NCBI RefSeq assembly: GCF_004123845.1
Contig: NZ_NBDP01000003.1
Coordinates: forward strand, 186,001-250,000
Length of the DNA stretch: 64,000 nucleotides
Direction of reading: 5' to 3'
From: Allobosea sp. Tri-44
GTDB lineage: Bacteria > Pseudomonadota > Alphaproteobacteria > Rhizobiales > Beijerinckiaceae
The first letter of the stretch is position 1; every line of letters begins with the position of its first letter. A model generated the notes under the pieces. That model saw only the letters and a program-made list of their open reading frames with translations, was not told the DNA's origin and searched no databases. The translations under genes were made by a program, and so were the position numbers. Shown one piece after another: positions 17,696 to 26,733 of the stretch.

Positions 17696-18415
17696 TCAAA
17701 TGGAAGCGTCTTCCAAGAATCGGCTGATCACTCTCCAAACGACAAGCGGATCGGGAGAGAAGAGGTCGTGTCCTGAGTTTTCGAAGAGACGCACCTTCAG
17801 GCTCGGCTTTGCTGAGGTGTACCGCTTGATATCGTCTGTCCCCAGTAGGGCACCCAGCTCCACGTTCCCATAAAGCAGCAACATCTCCCCCGGAAAATCG
17901 TGCACGGCGTCGATGAGGTCGATGTGGCGAGAAGAGCGCTGCAAGCCCTCGATGGCATGTCGAGGCATCCGCTCCGACATGGCCCTACCGCGCCAGATCG
18001 ATGATGCGACAGCTGCTTGATACCCATCGGGCAGACGTGTATGGCGCGCAGGATAGTCACCTAAAATCAGCCGTCTAATTCGCTCGCGGTAGGTAGGTAA
18101 CGTTGCCAAGGCATACGAGACACCGCGAGAGTAACCTAGCAGGTCGAACTTACTGACGAGGTTTTGATCAATCATTGTGCAGACATCGCTGACGTGATCG
18201 TCAAGGGAATAGGCATCAGGTGGAGCGTCGCTATTCCCTCGACCTCTTAGGGAAATCGCATACACCGGTCGAGGATAAAGAAATTGGGCAAGCTCAGTCC
18301 AGTCGTCGATATTTTCCGAAAGGCCGGGGATAATCACAAGCGGATAGCCATCATGGCCTTCGTTGTTCAAACATTCGAGAGAGACGTCACCATTCTTAAG
18401 CTTGAAGGTCCGCAT
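17696..18415 (-). CDS. Alpha/beta hydrolase, antisense insert
   Basis: An alpha/beta-hydrolase-fold protein of 239 residues if the ATG at 18413-18415 is used; an upstream in-frame ATG at 18541 would add 42 residues that look non-homologous. The oxyanion region is 'LVIIPGLSENIDDW', the nucleophile elbow GYSRG (Ser96), and the terminal catalytic His lies in NSGHDLF. The substrate is unknown. The gene is antisense to the cox genes, between coxE and the xdhC-like gene. Its composition is more AT-rich than theirs, suggesting a later insertion. Confidence 0.75.
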   Translation of the reverse strand: MRTFKLKNGDVSLECLNNEGHDGYPLVIIPGLSENIDDWTELAQFLYPRPVYAISLRGRGNSDAPPDAYSLDDHVSDVCTMIDQNLVSKFDLLGYSRGVSYALATLPTYRERIRRLILGDYPARHTRLPDGYQAAVASSIWRGRAMSERMPRHAIEGLQRSSRHIDLIDAVHDFPGEMLLLYGNVELGALLGTDDIKRYTSAKPSLKVRLFENSGHDLFSPDPLVVWRVISRFLEDASI

Positions 18416-18612
18416 TGAAGGTTCCGCCTCAGGAGGTTGACGTCCGCCGACAAGACATCGAGCGATAGCGAAACCGGCCGCGCGGGTCGAGAATTCATAC
18501 GCTGCGTCATGCTCTGGATGCTCACAATTTGCGGCAGCCATGCTTAAGTAGACAGGGCTTTTGGACGAAGCCTGCGTATGATGCGCGCCGCCTGCACCCG
18601 GAACCGGCGATC

Positions 18613-18939
18613 ATGATCAGTACCAACACCGATATCCTCGCCACCGCCGAGGCCTGGGCCAGGGCCGGGCGCGGCGTCGCGCTCGCCACCGTGGTCGAGA
18701 CCTGGGGCTCGGCCCCGCGTCCTGTGGGCTCGCATCTCGTCATCGACGGCGAGGGCAATTTCCTCGGCTCGGTCTCCGGCGGCTGCGTCGAGGGCGCGGT
18801 CGTGGCCGAGGCGGGCGACGTCATCGCCGACGGCAAGCCGCGTACGCTCGAATTCGGCGTCGCCGATGAGACCGCCTGGCAGGTTGGCCTCTCCTGCGGC
18901 GGCCGGATCAAGGTCTATGTCGAGCCGGTTCGGGCTTAG
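18613..18939 (+). CDS. XdhC/CoxI-family N-terminal domain protein
   Basis: A 108-residue protein comprising only the N-terminal XdhC/CoxI domain: 'WARAGRGVALATVVETWGSAPRPVGSHLVIDGEGNFLGSVSGGCVEGAVV' and the closing 'WQVGLSCGGRIKVYVEPV'. The conserved Cys in VSGGCVEG and LSCGG are both present. XdhC-type proteins bind molybdenum cofactor, promote its sulfuration and deliver it to xanthine-dehydrogenase-family enzymes. The C-terminal Rossmann domain is encoded separately at 20224, with two exporter genes between. The ATG at 18613 is chosen because homology starts there. Confidence 0.85.
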   Translation: MISTNTDILATAEAWARAGRGVALATVVETWGSAPRPVGSHLVIDGEGNFLGSVSGGCVEGAVVAEAGDVIADGKPRTLEFGVADETAWQVGLSCGGRIKVYVEPVRA

Positions 18940-18951
18940 GGAAACGGATTA

Positions 18952-19581
18952 ATGGCCTCCTGGGAAACGCTCCTCGCCTTCGCGACGGTGACGCTGCTCA
19001 TCGCCTATTTCCCCGGGCCGGCGCTGCTTTATACGGCGGCGCAGACCATCGCCCATGGCCGCAAGGCCGGGTTGATGGCGATGCTCGGCATCCATCTTGG
19101 CTGCTATGTTCACGTCATCGCCGCGGCCTTCGGCCTGTCGGCCGTGTTCAAGCACGTGCCCGAGCTCTATGTCGCGGTGAAGATCGTCGGCGCGCTCTAT
19201 CTAGTCTGGCTCGGCATCGGCATGATCCGCTCCAAGCTGGGCGGTGAGACGCAGGCCGTCGCGCCGGCCAAGACGGTCAGGCGCGCCCTGGTCGATTCCT
19301 TCATCGTCGAGGTGTTGAATCCGAAGGTCGCGCTGTTCTTCATCGCGCTGCTGCCGCAGTTCGTCGATCCTGCGGCCGCGTTGCCGGTCTGGGCGCAGTT
19401 CCTGATCCTCGGCACCATCGTCAACTTCGCCTTCTCCTCGGCCGATCTGATCACCGTCCTGGCGGCCAGCCTGGTGATGAAGACGATGAAGGCGAGCCGC
19501 GCTGGCTTCGCCTTCGGGCGCTGGCTCGGCGGCTCGCTGATGATCGGGCTCGGCCTCAAGCTCGCAACCGACAAGGGCTGA
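18952..19581 (+). CDS. LysE-family exporter, tandem copy 1
   Basis: A 209-residue membrane protein of the LysE/RhtB amino-acid exporter family with about six hydrophobic segments. The family's early signature PGPALLYTAAQTIAHGRKAG (residues about 22-41) is present, as are 'LYLVWLGIGMI' and 'VEVLNPKVALFFIALLPQFVDP'. It starts 13 nt after the XdhC N-terminal gene and is followed after 4 nt by a close paralogue. The two copies agree over most of the length, including PELY, RALVDS and FVDP blocks, so this is a tandem duplication. The exported compound is unknown. Confidence 0.88.
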   Translation: MASWETLLAFATVTLLIAYFPGPALLYTAAQTIAHGRKAGLMAMLGIHLGCYVHVIAAAFGLSAVFKHVPELYVAVKIVGALYLVWLGIGMIRSKLGGETQAVAPAKTVRRALVDSFIVEVLNPKVALFFIALLPQFVDPAAALPVWAQFLILGTIVNFAFSSADLITVLAASLVMKTMKASRAGFAFGRWLGGSLMIGLGLKLATDKG

Positions 19582-19585
19582 CCCG

Positions 19586-20215
19586 ATGGCCTCGATCGAA
19601 GTCCTCTTCGCGCTCGTCCTGGCGACGCTCGTCTTCGCCTATATCCCGGGCCCGGCAGTGCTTTACATCGCCGCCCAGACCATGTCGCGCGGCCGCAAGG
19701 CCGGCTTCATGGCCGTGCTCGGCGTCCATCTCGCCGACTATGTCCACGTGCTTGCCGCCGCGTTCGGCCTGTCGGCGATCTTCCGGCATGTGCCCGAGCT
19801 CTATCTGGCGATGAAGCTCGTCGGTGCCGCCTACCTGATCTGGCTCGGCATCAGCTTCTTCCGCCGTGTCGCGCCGGTGGAGGCCGCCGCCGATGTCGCG
19901 CCGCGCTCGCCGATGCGGGCGCTCGTCGACAGCCTTGCGGTCGAATTGCTCAATCCGAAGACGACGATCTTCTTCGTGTCTTTCCTGCCGCAATTCGTCG
20001 ATCCGTCGGCGAGCCTGCCGCTCTGGGCGCAGTTCCTGATCCTCGGCGTCGTGGTCAACCTGCTCTTCACCTCCTCCTCGATCCTGACGGTGCTGACCGC
20101 CTCCTACATGCAGGCGAAAGTCGCCGCCAACAGCGTGGCGCAACGCGTGATCCGGGCGATCGGCGGTACCATCCTGATCGGGCTCGGCGCCCGCATCGCG
20201 CTCGATCGGAACTGA
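19586..20215 (+). CDS. LysE-family exporter, tandem copy 2
   Basis: A 209-residue LysE/RhtB-type exporter, the same length as the preceding gene and aligned with it end to end (PGPAVLYIAAQTMSRGRKAG, 'FGLSAIFRHVPELY', 'LNPKTTIFFVSFLPQFVDP'). The loop after the third helix has diverged most. It lies between the two halves of the XdhC module and is followed after 8 nt by the Rossmann-domain gene. Both copies appear intact, so two functional or heteromeric exporters are possible. Confidence 0.88.
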   Translation: MASIEVLFALVLATLVFAYIPGPAVLYIAAQTMSRGRKAGFMAVLGVHLADYVHVLAAAFGLSAIFRHVPELYLAMKLVGAAYLIWLGISFFRRVAPVEAAADVAPRSPMRALVDSLAVELLNPKTTIFFVSFLPQFVDPSASLPLWAQFLILGVVVNLLFTSSSILTVLTASYMQAKVAANSVAQRVIRAIGGTILIGLGARIALDRN

Positions 20216-20223
20216 GTCAGCCG

Positions 20224-20916
20224 ATGGATCTTTCGCTCCTCTCCGTACTCAATGCCGAGCGCGCCGCGCGGCGCGCAACCGTGCTGGTGACCGAGCTCGG
20301 TTCCGGTGAGCAGCGGCTGGTGAAAGAGGCTGACCTTACCGGCGATCCGTTGGCGGAGGCGCTCGACAAGCAATTGCGCAGCGGCAAGAGCGGCAACGTC
20401 GAGGTCGACGGGAAGGCCTATTTCCTGACCGTACAGGCGCCGCCGCTGCGTCTCGTCGTCACCGGCGCCGTCCATATCTCACAGGCGCTGGCGCCGATGG
20501 CCAAGCTCCTCGATCTCGACATCGCGGTCATCGACCCGCGCACCGCCTTCGCCACGGCTGAGCGCTTCCCCGAGGTGACCCTGCTGGCGGAGTGGCCGGA
20601 GGAGGCCCTGCAGCGCCTGCCGTTCGACGGCTACACTGCCTTCGTCGCGCTGACGCACGACCCCAAGATCGACGATCCGGCGCTGATCGCGGCGCTGCGT
20701 TCCAACTGCTTTTATATCGGCGCGCTCGGCAGCCGGAAGACGCATGGCAAGCGGCTGGAGCGGCTCGCAGCGGCCGGTTTCGAAGAGGTCGATATGAAGC
20801 GCATCCACGCGCCGATCGGGCTCGACATCGGCGCGGTCTCCCCGGCCGAGATCGCACTCGCCATCCTCGCCGAGATTGTGCAGGCGCTGCGCGGCCCACG
20901 TCGCAAGCCCGCTTGA
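20224..20916 (+). CDS. XdhC/CoxF-family Rossmann-domain protein
   Basis: A 230-residue protein carrying the XdhC C-terminal Rossmann domain: 'LVVTGAVHISQALAPMAKLLDLDIAVIDPR', 'FVALTHDPKIDDPALIAAL', 'CFYIGALGSRKTHGKRLERL' and 'IHAPIGLDIGAVSPAEIALAILAEI'. The first ~75 residues hold a short extra domain. With the N-terminal-domain protein at 18613 it would rebuild a complete XdhC. It feeds the molybdenum cofactor pathway together with the next gene, which follows after 13 nt. Confidence 0.87.
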   Translation: MDLSLLSVLNAERAARRATVLVTELGSGEQRLVKEADLTGDPLAEALDKQLRSGKSGNVEVDGKAYFLTVQAPPLRLVVTGAVHISQALAPMAKLLDLDIAVIDPRTAFATAERFPEVTLLAEWPEEALQRLPFDGYTAFVALTHDPKIDDPALIAALRSNCFYIGALGSRKTHGKRLERLAAAGFEEVDMKRIHAPIGLDIGAVSPAEIALAILAEIVQALRGPRRKPA

Positions 20917-20929
20917 GAGATAGCGCCCC

Positions 20930-22546
20930 ATGAAGTTCGGCCCTGTCCCGATCGCCGAAGCCGCCGGCTGCGTCGCGGCCCACACCGTGCGCGCCGGCGA
21001 CGTGATCGTGCGCAAGGGGGCGACGATCGGCGACGAGGACGCGCGCAAGTTCGCCGCGGCCGGGTTGACCGAGATCGTCGCTGTGCAGTTCGAGGCCGGC
21101 GACATTGACGAGAATGCTGCCGCCGAGCAATTGGCGCGGGCGCTGGCGGGCAAGGCGGTTATCACCGAGGCGCCGTTCACCGGCCGGGTCAACCTGTTTG
21201 CCGCAGCGGCGGGCATCCTGCGGATCGATGCGGGCGTGATCGACGCGCTGAATGCCGTCGACGAGGCGATCACCGTCGCGACCCTGCCGGCGCTGAAGCC
21301 GGTCGTCGCCGGCGAGATGGTCGGCACGGTCAAGATCATCCCCTATGCCGTGTCGGAAAAGCGGATCGCCGAGGCGCTGGAGCGGCTTGGTGCCGACAGG
21401 CCGATCGCGATCGCCGAGTACAGGCTGAAATCGGTCGCGGTCGTCTCGACCTTGCTGCCGGGCCTGAAGACCAGCGTGGTCGACAAGACCTTGCGCACCA
21501 TGGCCGAGCGGCTCGAGCCGGCCGGCGCCGCGATCGAACGTGATCGGCGCGTGCCGCATGAGAGCCCGCCGCTGGCTGAGGCGATCCGCGAGGCCGTCGC
21601 CGGTCCGGCCGAGCTCGTCGTGGTCTTCGGGGCTTCGGCCATCACCGACAGGCGCGATGTCGTGCCGCAAGCCCTGACCCTGGCCGGCGGGAGGGTCGAG
21701 CATCTCGGCATGCCGGTCGACCCCGGCAACCTGCTGATGCTGGGTACGCTCGACGGCAAGCCGGTGATCGGTGCACCGGGTTGCGCCCGGTCGCCCAAGG
21801 AGAACGGCTTCGACTGGGTGCTGCAGCGCAGCCTTGCGGGCGTGCCCGTCAGCCGCGCCGACATCCAGAAAATGGGCGTCGGGGGGCTGCTGATGGAGAT
21901 CGTCTCGCGGCCGCAGCCGCGTGCGCCCGGCCGCGGCGAGGCCGCGCCCGTCGCCGGCATCGTGCTGGCCGCCGGGCGCTCGACCCGCATGGGCACCGGC
22001 AACAAGCTGCTGCAGGCGGTGCGCGGCAAGCCCCTGGTGCGCCATGCCGTGGAAGCGCAGCTTGCCTCGCGCGCTGCACCGGTGATCGTCGTCACTGGCC
22101 ACCAGAAGGATGAGGTCCATTCCGTGCTCGCCGGGCTCGATGTCATCGTCGTGCACAATCCGGCCTTCGCCGAGGGCCTGTCGGGCTCGCTCAAGGCCGG
22201 GCTCGCGGCGCTGCCGGCCGACGTACCCGGCGTCGTCGTCTCGCTCGGCGACATGCCGAACGTCACCGCCGGCGTCATCGACCGGCTGGCGCAGGCCTTC
22301 GCCGATCGACCAGATGCGCTCGCCGTCGCGCCGACTTTGCTCGGCCAGCGTGGCAATCCGGTGCTGCTGGCGCGGGCCATCTTCCCCAAGGTCGCCAAGC
22401 TCGGCGGCGATCAGGGCGCGCGGCGGCTGCTCGACGCCGCCGGCGATGCGGTCGAGGAGATCGCGCTCGACGATCCCGCCATCGCGCTCGACATCGACAC
22501 GCCCGAAGCGCTCCGGGCGCTGACGGGGCAGGGGCCGCGCAGCTGA
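20930..22546 (+). CDS. Molybdopterin-binding / MobA-like nucleotidyltransferase fusion
   Basis: A 538-residue two-domain protein. Residues 1 to about 335 are a molybdopterin-binding domain related to MoeA/MogA ('VVVFGASAITDRRDVVPQAL' and 'GMPVDPGNLLMLGTLDGKPVIGAPGCARSPKENGFD'). From about residue 340 a MobA/MocA-like transferase begins (VAGIVLAAGRSTRMGTGNKL) and continues with 'VSLGDMPNVTAGVIDRL'. Xanthine-oxidase-family CO dehydrogenases use molybdopterin cytosine dinucleotide, so a MocA-type cytidylyltransferase role for the cox enzyme is the natural inference. It is the last gene of the cox block. Confidence 0.85.
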   Translation: MKFGPVPIAEAAGCVAAHTVRAGDVIVRKGATIGDEDARKFAAAGLTEIVAVQFEAGDIDENAAAEQLARALAGKAVITEAPFTGRVNLFAAAAGILRIDAGVIDALNAVDEAITVATLPALKPVVAGEMVGTVKIIPYAVSEKRIAEALERLGADRPIAIAEYRLKSVAVVSTLLPGLKTSVVDKTLRTMAERLEPAGAAIERDRRVPHESPPLAEAIREAVAGPAELVVVFGASAITDRRDVVPQALTLAGGRVEHLGMPVDPGNLLMLGTLDGKPVIGAPGCARSPKENGFDWVLQRSLAGVPVSRADIQKMGVGGLLMEIVSRPQPRAPGRGEAAPVAGIVLAAGRSTRMGTGNKLLQAVRGKPLVRHAVEAQLASRAAPVIVVTGHQKDEVHSVLAGLDVIVVHNPAFAEGLSGSLKAGLAALPADVPGVVVSLGDMPNVTAGVIDRLAQAFADRPDALAVAPTLLGQRGNPVLLARAIFPKVAKLGGDQGARRLLDAAGDAVEEIALDDPAIALDIDTPEALRALTGQGPRS

Positions 22547-22550
22547 GGTC

Positions 22551-23291
22551 TCAGCGCTTCCAGTGGAAGCCCAGGGTTGCGTAAACCTCACTCTTGTCAT
22601 CTCTGGATTTCTGCGCGCCAGCTGATAGCCGCCAGGTGATGCCGAAGGCTTCCATGCCCGTGAGGTGCATGCCGAGCCGGACCTTGAAGTAGTCACGCTC
22701 GCGATAAAGCTCGATTTCCGGGCCGAAATAGAGCTGTCGCACGATTGTCCAACCTGCTGCTATCCGCGCGCCCGAGCGCCCACTGCCGGCCGCCACTGCA
22801 TAGGCATTGACCTGAATCAGCGAGTTTTTGTCGGGCGCTGCCCAGATGTCCAGTTGGATTCGAGGACCGATACGCTGGCCGATGCCGCGCCAGTCGCGCC
22901 ATGTCAGATACGACGTCTCGAGGTCGGGGCCCACCGAAACGGCGACGAAGCTGTCATGGACCCGCCACTCATAGCCGAGTAGCGCGCCGACATCGCTCTT
23001 GTACAGGCTCCCTTGCGTCGGCCGGCGGCGCGCGGGTTCGGTACTTGCACCCGAGACGAGGCTGAGCCTGAAGCCGCTGGCATCGAGGCCATCGCCGCCG
23101 ACGGCATATTTCATACCGAAAGCGCCGTAGATCTTGCCGGCGCCTGCATCCAGAGATCCGAACATCACAGCCGACAAAGGTGGCCGCTCGTGCAAGGCGG
23201 GATCGGCCTGCGCTGGTGAAGACAGCAGCGTACTCGCGAGGGCGATTCCCCGCGCGAGCACGCCTGACCGCCTCGCGACCCCCCACGCCAC
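22551..23291 (-). CDS. bcsS: Cellulose biosynthesis protein BcsS-like
   Basis: A 246-residue exported protein with a signal peptide (cleavage near SPAQA-DP, residue 29). The rest alternates short beta strands rich in aromatics, as in a small outer-membrane barrel: 'SAVMFGSLDAGAGKIYGAFGMKYAVGG', 'DVGALLGYEWRVHDSFVAVSVGP' and a C-terminal 'SEVYATLGFHWKR' ending in a basic residue. This matches the BcsS family found near cellulose-synthesis genes in alphaproteobacteria. No bcsA or bcsB is in this window. It converges with the molybdopterin gene. Confidence 0.75.
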   Translation of the reverse strand: MAWGVARRSGVLARGIALASTLLSSPAQADPALHERPPLSAVMFGSLDAGAGKIYGAFGMKYAVGGDGLDASGFRLSLVSGASTEPARRRPTQGSLYKSDVGALLGYEWRVHDSFVAVSVGPDLETSYLTWRDWRGIGQRIGPRIQLDIWAAPDKNSLIQVNAYAVAAGSGRSGARIAAGWTIVRQLYFGPEIELYRERDYFKVRLGMHLTGMEAFGITWRLSAGAQKSRDDKSEVYATLGFHWKR

Positions 23292-23442
23292 GCCAACGCC
23301 CCTTCCGTCCTTCCGATCGGACGGTGCCGCTACACGTCATGAGTGTGGCAGCTGGCCAAATTCCTGCAAGGATTTGTTAACCATCGCGGTTCAGCCTGAA
23401 GGCAGCCGGCTCATCGTTCTCTGGTCAAGGAGCGCATTGGTG

Positions 23443-23712
23443 ATGGTCTCGCAGGATTTCATCCGCCAGTTGGCAGGCTACGGGTTGACGACCGCCAGAA
23501 TCCTCTACCGGATGCCGGATCACCCCGACTTCCTACAGAGCTATGTCTGGCAGGAATACGATTTGGCGCCGCGCTTCCCGGAGCTGCACAAGTTCCTCGA
23601 TTTCTGGCGGCGCGAGCTCGACGGACCACTGCACTCGATCACGGTGGCGCATGCCGGGCTGATCCGCCCAGCCGAGATCATCAATGTGAACGGCGTGCTG
23701 ACGTTGCACTGA
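23443..23712 (+). CDS. Usg-family protein
   Basis: An 89-residue soluble protein that matches the alphaproteobacterial Usg family along its whole length: 'SQDFIRQLAGYGLTTARILYRMPDHPDFLQSYVWQEYDLAPRFPELHKFLDFW' followed by 'LDGPLHSITVAHAGLIRPAEI'. The family name comes from its proximity to tryptophan genes in some species; the function is unknown. The ATG at 23443 has AAGGAG upstream at 23427-23432. It stands between bcsS and exoD without operon partners. Confidence 0.85.
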   Translation: MVSQDFIRQLAGYGLTTARILYRMPDHPDFLQSYVWQEYDLAPRFPELHKFLDFWRRELDGPLHSITVAHAGLIRPAEIINVNGVLTLH

Positions 23713-23793
23713 CTGCCATGCGCTGCGGCGGGGTTGTTGGGCCGGCGCCGGACATGCTAGGCCGCAGGCCCTGCTGATCGCCCGGCGAGCCTC

Positions 23794-24390
23794 TTGTCCT
23801 CCCCTCTGCGCACCTCCGGACTGCTGCTCGCGCTGGCTCACCTGCCGGGCCCGCGTATCGCTGTCCGCGACATCGTCGCGGCATTGCGGGACCGGGCCTA
23901 TGCCTTGCTGGTGGTGCTGCTCGGCTTGCCGAACTGCCTGCCGATGCCGCCGCCGATCCCGCTGGTCTGCGGCCTGGTCCTCGCTTTCGTCGCCGCACAG
24001 ATGCTGATGGCCCGGGCCACGCCCTGGCTGCCGCAGCGGCTGCTCAATCGCAGCATCGCCCAGGCTGATCTCGCTCGCGCCGTCCAGCGCGCCTTGCCGC
24101 CCCTGATCCGGCTCGAGCGCTTCTCGAAGCCGCGGCTGACCATGCTCGGTGGCCCGTTTGCACTGCCGGTGCTCGGTGCTGTGCTGCTGTTCCTGGCGCT
24201 CGGATTGATCGTCGCGGCGCCGTTCATCGGCCAGATTCCGCTCGGGCTCGCGGTCTGCCTGGTCGGGCTCGGCCTGGTCGAGCGCGACGGTGTGCTGATC
24301 ATCGTCGGTGCCGCGATCGGCGCGATCGGCCTCGCCCTGTCGGCGGGCTTCGCCTATGCGCTGGTGAGCTGGCTGGCGAGCTTCTTCTAG
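23794..24390 (+). CDS. ExoD-family membrane protein
   Basis: A 198-residue membrane protein of the ExoD family, first linked to exopolysaccharide synthesis and alkaline tolerance in Sinorhizobium. Family traits are 'DRAYALLVVLLGLPNCLPMPPPIPLVCGLVLAFVAAQMLMARATPWLP' early in the protein and three further hydrophobic segments. The start appears to be TTG at 23794; no ATG upstream gives a better fit. The gene converges with the GGDEF-EAL gene, 10 nt apart. With BcsS and the c-di-GMP gene it gives this part a surface-polysaccharide flavour. Confidence 0.8.
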   Translation: MSSPLRTSGLLLALAHLPGPRIAVRDIVAALRDRAYALLVVLLGLPNCLPMPPPIPLVCGLVLAFVAAQMLMARATPWLPQRLLNRSIAQADLARAVQRALPPLIRLERFSKPRLTMLGGPFALPVLGAVLLFLALGLIVAAPFIGQIPLGLAVCLVGLGLVERDGVLIIVGAAIGAIGLALSAGFAYALVSWLASFF

Positions 24391-24400
24391 GCGCTGCCGC

Positions 24401-26608
24401 TCAGGCGGCGAGGGCCTGCTCGAACGGCCGGTCGAGCGCCAGCAGCCGGTCGATCTCCTCGGGCGGCACACCCTTGGAAAACAGGAAGCCCTGCAGTTCG
24501 TGGCAGCCGATCGCCTGCAGGAAGCGGTGCTGCTCTGCCGTCTCGACGCCTTCCGCGCAGACGCGCAGGCCGAGCGCCCGGCCAAGATGGACGACGGAAT
24601 GGACGAGGATCGCAGATTCGCCCGTCGCTTCCATATACTCCAGGAAGGACCGATCGATCTTGATCTTGTCGAAGGCAAAGCGGCGCAGATAGATCAGGCT
24701 CGAATAGCCGGTGCCGAAATCATCCAGCGCCAGGCTGACGCCGTGGGCGCGCAGATCCATCATCGCAGCTTCCGCCGCATCGGCATCCTCGACCACGACG
24801 CCCTCGGTCAGTTCGAGCTCGAGCCGGTCGGGGTCGAAGCCGGTCTCCTCGAGGATGCGGATCACGCTGGCGACGAAGTCCTTGTGGCGGAACTGGATCG
24901 GCGAGACGTTGACCGCGAGCTTGATGCCAGGCCATTGCCGGGCCTGCTCGCAGGCTCGGCGCAGCACCCATTCGCTGAGCGGGACGATCAGCCCGCGTTC
25001 CTCGGCGATGCCGATGAATTCGGATGGCGGTATCAATCCATGCTCGGGATGCGGCCAGCGCACCAGCGCCTCGACACCGATGATGCTCGTGCCGTCGATC
25101 GAGACCTGCGGCTGATAGTGCAGCAGCAGCTCGTCGCGAGTGATCGCGTTGCGGAGATCCTCCTCGACCATCCGCTTGAGCTGCAGCGCCCGGTTCATCT
25201 GCGGCTCGAAGAAAGAATAGCGGTTCCGGCCTTCGTTCTTCGCCTGATAAAGCGCAGTGTCGGCGAGGCGCAACAGCACGCTGCGATCGGCGCCGTCCTG
25301 CGGTGCGTGGGCGATGCCGATCGAGCAGCCGATGGTGACGGCGACGCCGCCGATCTCGAAGGGGCTGGTCAGCGCATCGAGAATGCGCTGGCCCAGCGTG
25401 GCGCTGGCGTTCGGCGCGGTCATATGGGTCTGGATGATGCCGAACTCGTCGCCACCGAGGCGGGCGACGGTGTCGCCGACGCGCAAGATCGTGGTCAGGC
25501 GGTTGGCGACCTGACGGATCAGTTCGTCGCCGGCATTGTGGCCATAGGTGTCGTTCACCGCCTTGAAGCGGTCGAGGTCGAGCATCAGCACCGCGAGCGC
25601 GCTCTTGGTCCGGCCGAGCTGGGCAAGTTCCTGGTCGAGGCGGAGATCGAAGGTCCGGCGATTGGGCAGGCCGGAAAGCTCGTCCTGGCCGGCGAGGCGC
25701 TGGATCTGGCTCTCGCGCGATGCGATCTGCTGGGCGGCGCTGCGCAGGCGCTGCAGGACATAGGCGAACAGCGCGACGAAAAGGATCCCAACCGCACCCA
25801 GCGCCCAGGCGAACTGGCTGATCATCGCATCGCCTGGGCGTTCCGACGTCCAACTCAGCCAGGCGCGCACCGAGCCGTCGGGCGAGGGAATATCGTGCCG
25901 CTGCAGCGGGTTAGCCGGCCGTTCCGTCACGATCTCCAGCCGAGGCACGCGATAACGCCGACCCAGCTCGTTGAGCTGCTCCTGAACGACTTTGCGGTAA
26001 CCGACGATGAAGGCGGCCGCTTCGGAGCCAGCCTGTTGATTGGCTGCCTGTTCTGGGGGGCGCATATCGGCGGTGATGATGCCGAACGTTTCAGTTCCCC
26101 GATGCACCAGCACAGCCCTGACCGGGCCGCTCGCGATGCCGGGCAAAGCCTCTGTTGCGGTGCCGCCCGGCAGATCGGGCCTGAGCTGGAGCAAGGCGTC
26201 GTAGTCGGCTTGTGTTGCAGGCTCGCGCCGCTCGACGCCGGCAAGGAGGCGACCCGAGGCGGTCACCAGATAGGAGCCGTCGAAATCGAGGAAACGGTTG
26301 CTTAGTTGGGCGAAGGCCCATTGCAGGGTGGTGTTCGGCAGGAGGCTGTTCAAAACCGGTTGCAATACGCCGGCGGCCTGCAGATTCTCGAAGCGCAGGC
26401 GCCGCAGATGCACCTGGGTTGCGAACGCCGCGTCGAGGCGTTCGCGTTGCCGGACCGTCTCGATCTGGTTGGCGTTGCTGACCATCGCGAACATCACGCC
26501 GAGAACGGCCGCCAGCACGAGAGCGAACGCGCAAGCCAGCGTCGCCAGCGTGCGGGTCAGCATGCGCGCCGACGATTCGGTGTTCGTCATCTTAACGAGA
26601 GTCGGCAA
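24401..26608 (-). CDS. Membrane-bound GGDEF-EAL cyclic-di-GMP protein
   Basis: A 735-residue inner-membrane signalling protein. Two hydrophobic segments (about residues 18-45 and 260-285) enclose a periplasmic sensor region, then come the diguanylate cyclase and phosphodiesterase domains. The cyclase signature is intact (RLGGDEFG, GGDEF at 385-389), as is the phosphodiesterase EAL at 513-515 (VEALVRWPHPEHG) with the later 'LALDDFGTGYSSL' and 'KIKIDRSF'. Both activities are therefore possible. An alternative start at 26590 would remove six residues. The neighbours are exoD and the Anbu operon. Confidence 0.92.
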   Translation of the reverse strand: MPTLVKMTNTESSARMLTRTLATLACAFALVLAAVLGVMFAMVSNANQIETVRQRERLDAAFATQVHLRRLRFENLQAAGVLQPVLNSLLPNTTLQWAFAQLSNRFLDFDGSYLVTASGRLLAGVERREPATQADYDALLQLRPDLPGGTATEALPGIASGPVRAVLVHRGTETFGIITADMRPPEQAANQQAGSEAAAFIVGYRKVVQEQLNELGRRYRVPRLEIVTERPANPLQRHDIPSPDGSVRAWLSWTSERPGDAMISQFAWALGAVGILFVALFAYVLQRLRSAAQQIASRESQIQRLAGQDELSGLPNRRTFDLRLDQELAQLGRTKSALAVLMLDLDRFKAVNDTYGHNAGDELIRQVANRLTTILRVGDTVARLGGDEFGIIQTHMTAPNASATLGQRILDALTSPFEIGGVAVTIGCSIGIAHAPQDGADRSVLLRLADTALYQAKNEGRNRYSFFEPQMNRALQLKRMVEEDLRNAITRDELLLHYQPQVSIDGTSIIGVEALVRWPHPEHGLIPPSEFIGIAEERGLIVPLSEWVLRRACEQARQWPGIKLAVNVSPIQFRHKDFVASVIRILEETGFDPDRLELELTEGVVVEDADAAEAAMMDLRAHGVSLALDDFGTGYSSLIYLRRFAFDKIKIDRSFLEYMEATGESAILVHSVVHLGRALGLRVCAEGVETAEQHRFLQAIGCHELQGFLFSKGVPPEEIDRLLALDRPFEQALAA

Positions 26609-26733
26609 AGGCCCTGACCTGTGGCGGCGCGCTAGCAGCGGACCTTGACAGGGGAATCTTGCTATCCGGTTTCCGGCGACGCCGAGAAATCAGCGAAGTT
26701 GCATTTCTTTGGGCCTGCACCAACTCGTCGGTG

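Noticed and set aside
20528..22696. 722-codon minus-strand frame over the molybdopterin gene
   Set aside because: Shadow of the real plus-strand genes; no recognisable motif.
24500..26305. 601-codon plus-strand frame over the GGDEF-EAL gene
   Set aside because: Antisense shadow; the minus strand holds clear GGDEF and EAL motifs.
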